Of a stretch of DNA of 64,000 nt, positions 43,486-53,576 are shown piece by piece (the stretch's first letter is position 1; each line of letters opens with the position of its first letter). The stretch covers positions 1 to 64,000 of the forward strand of contig JAEWVR010000031.1 of NCBI GenBank assembly GCA_023459055.1. The letters run 5' to 3'. Below the pieces are notes generated by a model. The model did not search any database, was not told where the DNA came from, and was given only the letters and a program-made list of their open reading frames with translations. Position numbers and translations under genes: made by a program. Source of the stretch: Fibrobacterota bacterium (GTDB lineage Bacteria; Fibrobacterota; Chitinivibrionia; Chitinivibrionales; Chitinispirillaceae).

Positions 43486-43650
43486 AGAACCAGTTAAATA
43501 CCTAAAAGATAAGATTTATTCCGAGGCCTGACCGTAAGCGTGGGCTCATTTCCACGGATACGTAAGAATTCCCTCCTTAACAGTCAGGGTTCGGAAGTAT
43601 GTCCCTGACAAGATATTGTACAACTATCTTTCAGAACTGCTAACCGCATC
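43486..43650 (+). ncRNA. Candidate structured RNA (6S-like rod?)
   Basis: Between two convergent genes and after the terminator at 43437-43472 lies a stretch with nested long-range pairing. CAGTT pairs with AACTG (closing), AAAGATA with TATCTTT, and TTCCGA..CCTGAC with GTCAGG..TCGGAA. Inside, CGTA-AG-CGTGG pairs with CCACG-GA-TACG, giving a tandem A-G/G-A internal loop. A competing hairpin GTCAGGG/CCCTGAC overlaps. A rod with a central bubble and ~170 bases recalls 6S RNA, but I cannot confirm the family. Strand is uncertain. Confidence 0.35.
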
Positions 43651-43688
43651 AGGAAGCCCATAAACATGGGTGATTGACAAATCATCTA

Positions 43689-46600
43689 TCAGGTTTTAAT
43701 ATATTCTATACTTACATAATCGTCGTTTATCGCAGTGTTTTTATTCAATCGTAACAGATAATCAATATACGCATGAGATATCGATTTCTGTTCCTTTGCA
43801 GCAACATGTACTGCAATATTTCGTCCGTGTTCCTTTGCAAGATACAAGGCGAAATCGCTAAGGTTAATAGTTTGCTCAAGTGTTAACAGCTCAGGTGCTG
43901 ACATATTTGATGGCATTTCGGTGTAACCGATCGAACAGGTGATATGAATTAATTTCCCGTCAGCAACCTCAATCGGTTCGGCCTGAACGCTTGCGAGGAC
44001 TTTACGCGCAAACGATTCAAGATAATCTTCACTGGTATTATTAAGAATAATCAGGATTTCTTCACCGCCCCAGCGAATAATAAAATCATCTTTACGTATC
44101 AGTTTTTTAAGCACATCGGAAAAGACAACCAATGCGTTATCTCCGGATTTGTGACCATAGGTATCATTAACATCTTTAAAATGATCAATGTCTATCATGA
44201 ATATACCAAGCACATTATCACGTGGAGACTGGCTCCGTTTGTTTTCATTACTCAATGACCGTACTTTATTTTTTATGAACTTGACAGCCTGATCCGAAAC
44301 GAATTCATATGCATACCGGCGGTTGTGAAGGTTTGTCAATGGATCATGCAGCGATAATTCCTTAAGCTGTTCGTTTGCAAATTTTAACTGAACAGTACGT
44401 TCCCGTACCTTGTCTTCAAGAGTCTCATACAATTGGGCATTCTCTATTGATATTGACGCCTGCGAAGCAAGCATCATAAGGATTTCAAGACGCTCAGCGG
44501 TAAATATACCCGGGGAGAGATTGTTCTCAAGATACACAATACCTTTCAACATATTCTGATAAACAATAGGCAGACACAGTACCGATTTGATCTCATTAGC
44601 ACGAATATATGCATTATTACGAAACGTTTCATCATAACATGCATTATCAAGAACGATGTGTTTCTTTGTTCGTATGACATACTGAATTATTTCATGACAG
44701 ATTGTATCGCATTGTGTATAGGGTAATTTTTCCATTACCTTGATTGTATCCACATGCTCGCATTTCATGGCTTCAATCGTGTACTCTTTTGCCTTGTCAT
44801 TCTTGAGAAGAAGGTATCCGCACTGAGCCCCTGCATTTTCTATTATTGTTTGAATGAGAATCGTAAGCAACTTGTCAAATCTTATTTCGCTGGAGATTGC
44901 CTGTGATGATTTCATGATTGACATAATGTCAATTGAGCGGGTTGTCGTGCCCCGGGTACGTCCTGTTTTACTTATTATGGTATCTGATGACATAAAGAAT
45001 TGAGGGTATTGCTTTTCAAGTATTGCAGTTTTTCGTGTTCCACCCCATTGACTATACAAGTAGTGAGCATCGCGGATAAACGCTTTTCCTACTGTTTCAA
45101 TACCTTTACTTAACCAGAATTTTCCCTGGCACTCATTGATATACGCTTTCATATGGGTAAAATCTGTGTCGTTTATTGATGTCAGCGCCTGATCAAAAAG
45201 TCCGGTAACGACATCAAGTGGTTTATTGTCAATGATCGCTGTCATTGCTGCAAGAAGGTAATATTTATGCGCAAAGTTAACGGCACAGTTTTCACTCCAT
45301 TTTTTAAGTTTTTCAAGAATCGTAGTTATCTTTTCTTTCAGAGCCGGCTTTTCCACATCCGGTGAGGACGTATATCTGTGGATTAAAATTAAACCCTGGA
45401 ATAGATAGTGGTCGGCTATCGGGAAGTCCGCACTTGCAGCAAAGGCAGACTGATCTGTCAGTGCATTCCATTTTTCAGCTTCAATCATATTATCAAACAG
45501 GATGTTGAGCATCGTTTCGTATTGACAATAACGGAATTCGAACGCTATATTATGAGTGCTTTTTATAATCCCAAGCAATTCATTGTCGGATTGTTCAAAA
45601 GATGCATTAATGTCAGGAACGGTTAATTTTTTTATTGTCTGCTTCGCCAGTCTCGCAAGTAGCATTGGTGTAACTGCTTGTGTTTTTTGTAAAAACAAAA
45701 TTGCCTGATCGGTTTCATCTTCACACCTTTGCAGATTTATTCCCACATGAATATTAAGAAATACTTTATGAGCTATCCCATATGATGCATGCTGGATATC
45801 ACCGGTTTGCAGTCCTGTTTGATAGGACAGTTCATAGTAGCGAAGACTTTCACTGAAATGGGTCCGCCAGTAGGAACTATAGGTAACACAAAAATATACA
45901 GCAGCTTTAAGACTCTCAGCGTTAAATTTGTTGATTACTGCAAATGCTGCTTCACAAAGTTTATTAGCTGTTTTATAATCAGCAAGTACTGCGCACTGTA
46001 TGATGCCACAATCTGTAAAACCTTTTGCTGAAAAAGGTGTTGTACCATAGGTGAGTGACAAATCGAACATCATGAGTGCGATAACCATTGACAATGGTGG
46101 ATTAGTTATAAGAGCAGGTGGAATCACCTGATACAAAAGCTGCATCACCATCTGCATTTCAGGATTGGTCATTTCAGGAAGATTTGCGAGATTGTCAATA
46201 GATATCCTTGCAATTCCACCCTGCATCTTACCTATACCGGTTTGCATAGCCATACCAATTTCCTGCTGTGTTGATGGTAACTCGATATTAAACGAGCGCA
46301 ATGTGGCCCTTATTTCTTCTATTGCCTCAACCATCTTTCCCTGAAATTCGAAAATCAACATTCTGATATTCGAGACAATTGCCTTCTCAATAGGTGTCCG
46401 GGCAAGCAGAGAAACCTGATCGCATAAAGTACCAGCTTTTACAATATCACCGCTTAGTAGTGTGCAGGTTGTCAAATCAATTGACATATAAAAAAGGATA
46501 TCCTGACGTTTAACCCATTCCTGTTCTGTAAGTAAATCCCGTGCTGTTTCATAATAGGAGACAGCCGATGAAAATGCGGCTGATTTCCTGGCTTTATCTG

Positions 46601-48878
46601 CAGCACTCCGGTTTAGATCTGAAAGTTCGATTCGTTCAGCTTCTGATTTTATCAATGCTTTACCGATATTCATATTATTGACGATATCAAATAAAGTATC
46701 AATTTTACCTGATATACGACTTGCATCAAGCATCTGTCTGCCTATTTGCAGATGTATTGATGGTTTCTCAGTTTCGGAAATCAGTGAGTAAAGAGCCTGA
46801 CGAATCCGGTCATGCTGGAATTTAAAAGAGAGATCAAAATCAACATTGCCAAACGCCTGCAGGAATTTCACAAGAAGGTAGTTTTCATCAATAGGATAAA
46901 TGATCTCTTTTTCAATGGCACCCCAGATTTTGATTCCAATTGCTTTCAATGGTACTTTGGATAAAGTCGCAAGTGTCTTCAGATCAAACTTTGTTCCAAT
47001 ACATGCTGCAATTTTAAGTATTGATGCTGTTTCGGTATTAAGCTTATTGATACCGGCAACAACAAGATCGATAACGTTATCACTGATCTGTGCCTTTTCT
47101 ACCTCACTGATATCCCATTGCCATTGTCCGTTTTCTGCATTGAAAGTAAATACATTTTCATGGTAAAGTGTTGTCAGTACCTGATTGATATAGAACGGAT
47201 TTCCGTGTGTTTTTTTGTAAATCAGTGATGTCAGTGGTTTTGTTGTGTCAGAAGCACTATGGAGCGTATCAGCAATAAGCCTGTTGACAGAAGATTCAAG
47301 GAGCGGTTCAACATGTAATCGATCAAATGCAATACTGTTTTCGGCTGCATTTTTATTTAAAAAGTCAATAAAGCCTTCCAGCGGATGTCCAATCCTGATT
47401 TCGTTATCCCGATAACTGCCAATAATAAGCAGATAGCGTATATCTTGCGATGTAATAATGTTTTTAAGTAAATCAAGGGTTGAATGATCGCTCCACTGAA
47501 GATCATCAATGAAGAGTGCCAGAGGGTGTGTTTCATTTGCAAACAGTTTTAAAAATTCTCTGAAAGCAAGTTGAAAACGGTTTTGTGCGTCAAGGGGATT
47601 GATGTCAACCAGTGCCGGCTGCGGACCGGTTATCTGTTCAAGTTCAGGGATGATATCAATAATGAGATGCGTATTCGAACCAAGCGCATCAATTATTCGT
47701 TTATTCCATGCATCAAGAATTTCCTGAGGTTCAGTAAGAATCTGACGTATCAGTTCGGAAAAAGCCTGAGTAATTGCATAATAAGTGATATCGCATTCAA
47801 ACTGATCGAATTTACCGGAAATAAAATAACCTTTTTTACCTGCTACCGGTTTATGTATTTCATGGATCAGTGATGACTTGCCGATACCGGAATATCCACT
47901 TACAAGAAGCATTTTCGTATTCCCATCAGCACAGAAATTTAAACTTTCTGCCAGCTTTTCGATCTCCCGTTCCCTTCCGTACAGTGATTGCGGGATTTGG
48001 AAATGATCATTGAAATCATGACGTCCCAAAGGAAAAATACTGATTGCTCCGCTGGAGTTAAGCATTGATTGACAATATTCAAGATCTTTTTTTAAACCTT
48101 TTGCAGACTGATAACGATTCTCAGGTGCTTTTGATAACAGTTTCATGATAATATCGGATAACACCTGTGGTATCAACGAATCTACTGATGCAGGTGATTG
48201 AGCAGTTCTTGCAATATGCGCATATACTATTTCTACATCATCATTACCATAAAACGGAAGTTTACCAGTGAGTAATTCATAAAATGTTGCCCCTGATGAA
48301 TAGAGATCCGCACGACAGTCAACAGGACGATTCATACGACCGGTCTGCTCCGGTGAAATGTAATCAAGTGTTCCGGCAAGCGTTGACAAATTGACCGCAT
48401 CGAGTGTCTCACGTGTCAATTCTGATGAAATACCAAAGTCTATAAGTTTAACTTCACCGGTTTCCATGTTGATGACAATGTTTGACGGATTGATATCTTT
48501 GTGAATGATATTTTCCCGATGCACTTCAATTACTGCATCGGTAATTTTTAAAAAAAGTGCGATTTTTTCCTTTAATCCAAATTCCTTGCTGATATATGAA
48601 GTGTCAATCGACTCGCCACCAAAATCCTCAAGGATCAGTGCATAACTATTATTGTACTTTATAAAATCATATGCCTTGATGATTCTATCACTTGAAAACT
48701 TCCTGGTAAGTTCATATTCTCTTACAAAATAGGAACATTCCAGATCAGTAGGATACTCTTTGTTTATAAATTTTACTACAACCGGAACGTGATCAGCATT
48801 ACGTACAGCCCGAAAAATTGTTGAATTCGTACTTTTATAGATCTCTTTAGAAATTGTATACCCGGCTAAGTGAATCAT
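43689..48878 (-). CDS. Ser/Thr kinase-AAA ATPase-GAF-GGDEF megaprotein
   Basis: This is a 1,729-residue signalling protein from ATG 48878; the longer frame to 48998 has no kinase homology. Residues 8-270 are a protein kinase with Lys36, the catalytic loop HKDINPSN (126-133) and DFG (147-149). Residues ~298 on are an AAA ATPase/STAND module with GYSGIGKSS (328-336) and DDLQW Walker B, leading to a ~600-residue helical repeat region. A GAF domain lies at ~1355-1500, then a coiled coil (LYETLEDKVRERTVQLKFANEQLKEL). A GGDEF domain with GGEE (about 1604-1607) looks active. The family is known with histidine kinase outputs; here the output is a diguanylate cyclase. It stands alone. Confidence 0.9.
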   Translation of the reverse strand: MIHLAGYTISKEIYKSTNSTIFRAVRNADHVPVVVKFINKEYPTDLECSYFVREYELTRKFSSDRIIKAYDFIKYNNSYALILEDFGGESIDTSYISKEFGLKEKIALFLKITDAVIEVHRENIIHKDINPSNIVINMETGEVKLIDFGISSELTRETLDAVNLSTLAGTLDYISPEQTGRMNRPVDCRADLYSSGATFYELLTGKLPFYGNDDVEIVYAHIARTAQSPASVDSLIPQVLSDIIMKLLSKAPENRYQSAKGLKKDLEYCQSMLNSSGAISIFPLGRHDFNDHFQIPQSLYGREREIEKLAESLNFCADGNTKMLLVSGYSGIGKSSLIHEIHKPVAGKKGYFISGKFDQFECDITYYAITQAFSELIRQILTEPQEILDAWNKRIIDALGSNTHLIIDIIPELEQITGPQPALVDINPLDAQNRFQLAFREFLKLFANETHPLALFIDDLQWSDHSTLDLLKNIITSQDIRYLLIIGSYRDNEIRIGHPLEGFIDFLNKNAAENSIAFDRLHVEPLLESSVNRLIADTLHSASDTTKPLTSLIYKKTHGNPFYINQVLTTLYHENVFTFNAENGQWQWDISEVEKAQISDNVIDLVVAGINKLNTETASILKIAACIGTKFDLKTLATLSKVPLKAIGIKIWGAIEKEIIYPIDENYLLVKFLQAFGNVDFDLSFKFQHDRIRQALYSLISETEKPSIHLQIGRQMLDASRISGKIDTLFDIVNNMNIGKALIKSEAERIELSDLNRSAADKARKSAAFSSAVSYYETARDLLTEQEWVKRQDILFYMSIDLTTCTLLSGDIVKAGTLCDQVSLLARTPIEKAIVSNIRMLIFEFQGKMVEAIEEIRATLRSFNIELPSTQQEIGMAMQTGIGKMQGGIARISIDNLANLPEMTNPEMQMVMQLLYQVIPPALITNPPLSMVIALMMFDLSLTYGTTPFSAKGFTDCGIIQCAVLADYKTANKLCEAAFAVINKFNAESLKAAVYFCVTYSSYWRTHFSESLRYYELSYQTGLQTGDIQHASYGIAHKVFLNIHVGINLQRCEDETDQAILFLQKTQAVTPMLLARLAKQTIKKLTVPDINASFEQSDNELLGIIKSTHNIAFEFRYCQYETMLNILFDNMIEAEKWNALTDQSAFAASADFPIADHYLFQGLILIHRYTSSPDVEKPALKEKITTILEKLKKWSENCAVNFAHKYYLLAAMTAIIDNKPLDVVTGLFDQALTSINDTDFTHMKAYINECQGKFWLSKGIETVGKAFIRDAHYLYSQWGGTRKTAILEKQYPQFFMSSDTIISKTGRTRGTTTRSIDIMSIMKSSQAISSEIRFDKLLTILIQTIIENAGAQCGYLLLKNDKAKEYTIEAMKCEHVDTIKVMEKLPYTQCDTICHEIIQYVIRTKKHIVLDNACYDETFRNNAYIRANEIKSVLCLPIVYQNMLKGIVYLENNLSPGIFTAERLEILMMLASQASISIENAQLYETLEDKVRERTVQLKFANEQLKELSLHDPLTNLHNRRYAYEFVSDQAVKFIKNKVRSLSNENKRSQSPRDNVLGIFMIDIDHFKDVNDTYGHKSGDNALVVFSDVLKKLIRKDDFIIRWGGEEILIILNNTSEDYLESFARKVLASVQAEPIEVADGKLIHITCSIGYTEMPSNMSAPELLTLEQTINLSDFALYLAKEHGRNIAVHVAAKEQKSISHAYIDYLLRLNKNTAINDDYVSIEYIKT

Positions 48879-49131
48879 AGACGCTTGTCCTGTGTTGAAA
48901 GTGATTTGAGTAAAGTAGCTCCCTGCAATGATACATGCAAAAATCCATGATAAACATTCAATACAATACACTTGTTTTACTGTATTGATTATCGGCACTA
49001 CCGGTAAATATTCCGGTGATGTTCTATAGTATCATGAGAGTGGTGAAAAGTCTACAAGTATATAAGGATAAGCAGCTTTGAGAAGATGCCATAGTAGTAT
49101 CCGGTAAATTGCAGGTTGAATCAATATTACT

Positions 49132-50820
49132 TTATGTTTTTACCATAGTCATTTCCTGCGATTCATTTTTTGGAAACGCGACGGTGTGTTTGATAATTGC
49201 AGTGGCAATCCGGAATGTATAGTGGTTAATCCGCTGTATCTCTTCAAGAAGATCCTTGTGAATAGATGTTGTTTGGAGTGATTCCTTACGACCAAGATAG
49301 AGGCGTTTCATATGATGCTCAAACAGGGTGTTGAACTGATTTCGCATCGTTACTTTGCGACTAAGAATCGACTCTGCAATGTTCTTGTCGTTTAATAAAA
49401 ATGCAGCCATAATCTCTTCAAAGTTAAGCGTTGTCATAGCATAAAAATCTGCAATCTCTTTTTTCCCATCTACAGAGAGCGGTATCCGTTCTGTTTCTGT
49501 CTTCTGGATCAGACTGATTATGCTTTTAGAAACAGTATCACCAATATGTTCTATATCCGCTGTAATCATCATAAGTTCATACAATTGCGATACCTGTTCC
49601 TCGCTGAGTTCCTGTCGTGATAATCCTGTAATATAAGTAACGATATTTTCATACAGAAAATCCACTTCGTCATCAAGCTGATTTATCTCCACGCTTTTGT
49701 CATATTCAAATTTACTTATAAGTTCAGAACTTTTCTCGAGCATCAGATTGACCTTTTCAGACATTCCCGATATCTCCTTGATCGATTGAGAGATTGCAAG
49801 CACCGGTACCGTGACATACTTCTCAGAGATGTAGCTTGTCTGGAATCTGCTCTGGCGACGCTTATCCTGTTTGACAAGAAAGAGGATAAATGATTCAAAC
49901 TGACGCAGAAAGGGGAGGAAGATGATTGCAATAAAGATATTAAAAGATGTATGAAGTCCCGCGATAGCGATTGCTACTCCGGTATGAATATGTGTATCAG
50001 CATATGCGAGCAGTCCGGTTAACGGAAACGCTACTACAATCCCAAAGAGTTTAAAGAAAAAATGTGCCCATGCGACTCGTGTTCCCTCAAGGTCCGCTTT
50101 GATTGTAGTCAACAGTGCAGTCGCACACGTTCCAAGGTTTGCGCCAAGAACAATAGGGAAGAGCTGGACAAGAGTAAGTGTGTTCCCTGTTGAGCTCTGG
50201 TAGGCATCTGCAAGGGAAATAACTATTGCAAGCGTTGCGGCGCTACTGTGCAGTGTTGCAGTAATAAGTGCTCCGGCAAGAAGTCCGTACCAGTTATTGG
50301 TGAAACTGGCATTAATCATGTGATTGAATGTCGTATTTGATTGAAGTGCTGAGACCGACTCAGCCATCATGTGCATACCAAAAAAAACAAATCCGAGTGC
50401 AAACAGCAGCTTTCCGGAACTGGTTACTTTACTGATCTTTGAGATAAGTGAAATAAGATACCCTACAGCGATAAGCAGCGGTGCGATCTGATAAAATTTG
50501 AATGCAAAAAGAGAAACAGTAAAGGTCGTTGCCAGGTCTGCCCCGAGAATCATCCCAAGCGATTGTCCAAGTGTCATCATTTGTGCACTGGCAAGCCCGA
50601 CAAGCATCACAGTGGTTGCAGACGATGACTGTGTAAGCATGGTGAGTGAAAAACCTGCAAAATATGCACTCAACCGGTGTCTGGTGATAATTGTTATGAT
50701 TTTGTTAAGATCTGAACCGCCAATGTGTCTGAGATTTTTCTCACCCTGCTGCATACCATAGAGAAAAATTGACATACCCGCGCAAAGACTGAAAAAATCG
50801 AATAGTGTAAAAGTCGCCAT
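49132..50820 (-). CDS. Na/Pi cotransporter with PhoU-like domain
   Basis: This is a 562-residue membrane protein of the NptA/PNaS type. The start at 50820 has a GGGGACAAGT ribosome site; the frame extension to 50901 overlaps the previous gene. Residues 1-320 carry about eight helices with the paired substrate motifs TQSSSATTVM and LHSSAATLAI, the second being a variant of QSSSA. The C-terminal ~200 residues form a cytoplasmic PhoU-like helical bundle (EINQLDDEVDFLYENIVTYI, ADIEHIGDTVSKSI), which usually regulates transport. It imports phosphate with sodium. It begins 36 bp after the iron-sulphur gene and may share its transcript. Confidence 0.9.
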   Translation of the reverse strand: MATFTLFDFFSLCAGMSIFLYGMQQGEKNLRHIGGSDLNKIITIITRHRLSAYFAGFSLTMLTQSSSATTVMLVGLASAQMMTLGQSLGMILGADLATTFTVSLFAFKFYQIAPLLIAVGYLISLISKISKVTSSGKLLFALGFVFFGMHMMAESVSALQSNTTFNHMINASFTNNWYGLLAGALITATLHSSAATLAIVISLADAYQSSTGNTLTLVQLFPIVLGANLGTCATALLTTIKADLEGTRVAWAHFFFKLFGIVVAFPLTGLLAYADTHIHTGVAIAIAGLHTSFNIFIAIIFLPFLRQFESFILFLVKQDKRRQSRFQTSYISEKYVTVPVLAISQSIKEISGMSEKVNLMLEKSSELISKFEYDKSVEINQLDDEVDFLYENIVTYITGLSRQELSEEQVSQLYELMMITADIEHIGDTVSKSIISLIQKTETERIPLSVDGKKEIADFYAMTTLNFEEIMAAFLLNDKNIAESILSRKVTMRNQFNTLFEHHMKRLYLGRKESLQTTSIHKDLLEEIQRINHYTFRIATAIIKHTVAFPKNESQEMTMVKT

Positions 50821-50855
50821 ACTTGTCCCCTGTTGTGAGCCGTTAAGCTGTCTCT

Positions 50856-51569
50856 TTAGTGTTGTTTTCCCATAGGACAAACCAACACACATTTTCCGCA
50901 TAAACTGTTATCAATCGAGAGTCGTTTCTTTGTGATCAGACGGCAATATTGACGACACTTAAATGGATCAAAAAATACTTCACGTGGAGTATATATATCC
51001 CATTGAATTCCGTTTGCTGCATTTGCCGGGCATGAATCAACACACTTCGTGCATGCACCACATCTGCTTTCGTTGATTGGAATCCGGTTGCATGGGAGAA
51101 CGTAGTTTGTGACAACAGATGCCATGCGGATCCGTGGACCAAACTGCTCTGAAATCAATAGATCGGTTTTACCAATCCATCCGAGCCCTGAACGTGTTGC
51201 AACCATTTTGTGAGAAAAATTGCTGGTGAGCGTTTTAACAATAGATTCATGGATCGCTGCATCTTCAATTGTTGCGTAAACAGGTAAAAAGATATACTGA
51301 TCCGTCGTTAATTCTTTAGCAACTGCAGCAACAATGTTGTTGAGCTCAAGGTTTACCCTGGTGTAAAGGGTATAATACTCATGCGTAGGCCCATCCCCGA
51401 TACCGTCAATAATGGGATTATCAAGTCTGCAAAGAATTGATATTCCATGAGTGACCCGGGAATACACAGGATCAAGCAGCCCGGTAAGATCTCCAAATCC
51501 ATAAACATGTCGTTCAGGATCAAGGTGTTTCTTTAGAGTTTCATTAATTCTGTCAATCATGGCTATCAA
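50856..51569 (-). CDS. Epoxyqueuosine reductase-like 4Fe-4S protein
   Basis: This is a 237-residue protein related to QueG-type reductases, which use a cobalamin and two [4Fe-4S] clusters to complete queuosine in tRNA. The conserved RSGLGWIGKTDLLIS segment is present, as are the two cluster sets CGACTKCVDSCP and CGKCVLVCP with CRQYC between them. It is clearly shorter than QueG (about 350 residues or more) and lacks the N-terminal substrate region and C-terminal repeats. It may be a 'double cluster' relative of different function. The start is ATG 51569, with ATG 51560 as an alternative. Confidence 0.85.
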   Translation of the reverse strand: MIAMIDRINETLKKHLDPERHVYGFGDLTGLLDPVYSRVTHGISILCRLDNPIIDGIGDGPTHEYYTLYTRVNLELNNIVAAVAKELTTDQYIFLPVYATIEDAAIHESIVKTLTSNFSHKMVATRSGLGWIGKTDLLISEQFGPRIRMASVVTNYVLPCNRIPINESRCGACTKCVDSCPANAANGIQWDIYTPREVFFDPFKCRQYCRLITKKRLSIDNSLCGKCVLVCPMGKQH

Positions 51570-51702
51570 CCTGTTAAAAAATTGTGTTGCATAACTAGTA
51601 ATATTTTCAATATTTTAAAATACAATAGGGTAAATGACAAGATAAAGGTTGGTTAAAACAGAATGCCTTATTAAAGTAGCAACGCGTTGATTGGAAGTTA
51701 AA

Positions 51703-51732
51703 ATGGATGCTGTCTTGAATTACAGCATCCAT
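51703..51732 (-). terminator. Terminator of secreted esterase gene
   Basis: ATGGATGCTGT pairs with ACAGCATCCAT (11 pairs, eight-base loop), followed on the minus strand by TTTTAA. It lies 39 bp after the esterase stop. Confidence 0.8.
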
Positions 51733-51770
51733 CATTTACAGAAAAAGAATTGTTTCCTTCGACAGCCGCT

Positions 51771-53231
51771 TTAAAAACGGTTGAAGAACTCCCAGGTCTC
51801 CGCCGCAATCCAGTTTACGTTGGATCCCGGATCCATTTCACTATACGAAGTCTGTCCCTGGAAGGAACTGAATTTCACAGGGTACCCCGGTTTACATCCA
51901 GAAAACTCAGTAGATACATGTTGCTTGCTGGTTGCCTGTGGGATGTTTGCAGGTATTGTACACCCGTTATCTTCAGCATGCTGCAGCAAGCAGTATTTTA
52001 CGCCAAGCTTTTTTGCCTCATCGTAAATGAATTTAGTGTTTGGTTCATTAGTACCTGTGGTCGCATAAAATGCGATAGGTTGATGAGCATTTTCCGGAAA
52101 CCAGATATTCCAGTTCGCTGGACCATAGCAAGCCACCGCACGCAATACATCCTGACGTGATAACGAGAGCGAATAGGTAAACAAGGCTCCAAAGCTAAAT
52201 CCGCAGGAGAAAACCCGTTTTGTATCAACGCATAACTTTTCAGTAGCTAATTTGTACAGATCATCGAATAAGGTGTGATCCTTCTCAGCCAGGTCCCACC
52301 CGCGTGTAGCTCCGGTACCATTTGGAGCGATAAAGATACAGGGGGCTTTGTCGTTGTCTGCATATGTTTTGAGACTGTAGAAATTATCATTCGCTACAGC
52401 CTGCATACTGCCGCCGTACCAGTGCATGGCAAAGATTAAACGGTATGGTTTGTTTGGATCGTAATTTGCGGGAATATTGATAATATATTCACGGCTGAGA
52501 CCCGTGCTGGTAATGGTATAGGTTCCACTTTTAAGGTCTGAGAGTGCTTTACCACATCCTGAGCTTCGGCCGGTATCTGAAGCAGCACCTGCGGAGTCAA
52601 TGGTAATATTCAATTGCTGATTCTCGTATGAAGTGATAGGCACGATTTTTGTTTGAAAACCTGTAGCGGTAATTGTAAGTGTATCGATACTGGCTGCCAT
52701 TTGCGCATGTCTGCTATTGGTCGGGGAGACATTTGCATTATACCGGTTTAATAAATAATTACCGTTGTTAAGTGTTACATAGGAGAATAATACTTCATGA
52801 TGGTCAATGGATGCTTTGATAACAAGAAGATTCGTCGCATGGCAATGCTTTGTAATGTTAAAACGGTAAGCACCAGCGCTTGCTTTTTTCAACACTTCTT
52901 TTTTTAATAAATTCCCTTTTAGATCAAATAGTTCGATTGTTAATGGTGATGATGTTTTCAGGTTGAACAGCATCACACCGTTACTCACTGAAATCTCTTC
53001 CATCTGCGGAACAATAGCTGGCAAGGTTGCAGATGTGTTTTTCGTAAACAAATAGTTGCCGTCGTTTCCGGTTGTATCCTTCATTGACTGATGAACAAGC
53101 GTTATTACGGCATTGGTTACAGGCTCACCTGACTTGTTTGAAATGGTACCACCCAGGTTAATCGTTTGAGCAATACAAAGGTTAAAACTTATCAGAAATG
53201 CCAGACTGAAAGTAATGCGTTTATTAATAAT
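51771..53231 (-). CDS. Secreted CE1/PHB-depolymerase-type esterase
   Basis: This is an alpha/beta hydrolase of the feruloyl/acetyl-xylan esterase (CE1) type, probably freeing ester groups from hemicellulose. The first ATG is at 53084. The frame continues upstream with a signal peptide (NKRITFSLAFLISFNLCIA-Q) and the first half of a carboxypeptidase regulatory-like domain (TINLGGTISNKSGEPVTNA), so the true start must lie before it. The only sensible site is ATT at 53231 or 53228, eight bases after AGGGGGG, giving about 486 residues. A sorting-tail-like beta module follows (~80-160). The catalytic domain has FAMHWYGGS, then the nucleophile Ser in CGFSFGAL (Ser346) and IFIAPNG. An alternative is a point mutation of a former ATG. 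Confidence 0.85.
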   Translation of the reverse strand: MINKRITFSLAFLISFNLCIAQTINLGGTISNKSGEPVTNAVITLVHQSMKDTTGNDGNYLFTKNTSATLPAIVPQMEEISVSNGVMLFNLKTSSPLTIELFDLKGNLLKKEVLKKASAGAYRFNITKHCHATNLLVIKASIDHHEVLFSYVTLNNGNYLLNRYNANVSPTNSRHAQMAASIDTLTITATGFQTKIVPITSYENQQLNITIDSAGAASDTGRSSGCGKALSDLKSGTYTITSTGLSREYIINIPANYDPNKPYRLIFAMHWYGGSMQAVANDNFYSLKTYADNDKAPCIFIAPNGTGATRGWDLAEKDHTLFDDLYKLATEKLCVDTKRVFSCGFSFGALFTYSLSLSRQDVLRAVACYGPANWNIWFPENAHQPIAFYATTGTNEPNTKFIYDEAKKLGVKYCLLQHAEDNGCTIPANIPQATSKQHVSTEFSGCKPGYPVKFSSFQGQTSYSEMDPGSNVNWIAAETWEFFNRF

Positions 53232-53576
53232 TCACCCCCCTGAATTTGTGCATTTTTGCACCAGATTATAGAAACAATAACTGCTCATAATATAACAAAT
53301 TATTACCCTTACGGCCTGTTTTTTATATATACACCTGTAAAAACATATGGGTGATTGATACAGATAATTATTTGTTTAATTTTGTCAAATGAAGTAATTA
53401 TTTAGTATTTGTCCGAACTGAATTTTATCATTTGATCGTGATCATGAGTACCAATGCTACACTATCTCTTGACAATCCTGTACCCCCGGACATAGTTTAA
53501 ATAAAGCATATTTTGCGTACCATACAAAAAACAAACAGACTCGCAATAGACAAATAATAATCAGGAATTATACCTC
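53232..53576. other. Intergenic region, divergent promoters
   Basis: This 345-bp AT-rich spacer lies between the esterase and the divergent GNAT gene. It has a GTGCATTTTTGCAC palindrome at 53248-53261 in the esterase leader, and an ATAATATA string near 53288 that could be a minus-strand -10. The GTACACA operator is absent. Confidence 0.45.

Noticed and set aside
43521..43620. SRP RNA, tmRNA or tRNA in the convergent gap
   Set aside because: There is no GGUCAGGUCCGGAAGGAAGCAGC-type SRP core in full, no tmRNA ends and no tRNA cloverleaf or T-loop. Only a generic structured RNA can be proposed.
50856..51569. Truncated pseudogene of queG
   Set aside because: The short protein keeps both iron-sulphur motifs, a normal start and a clean stop, so it is better treated as a compact relative.
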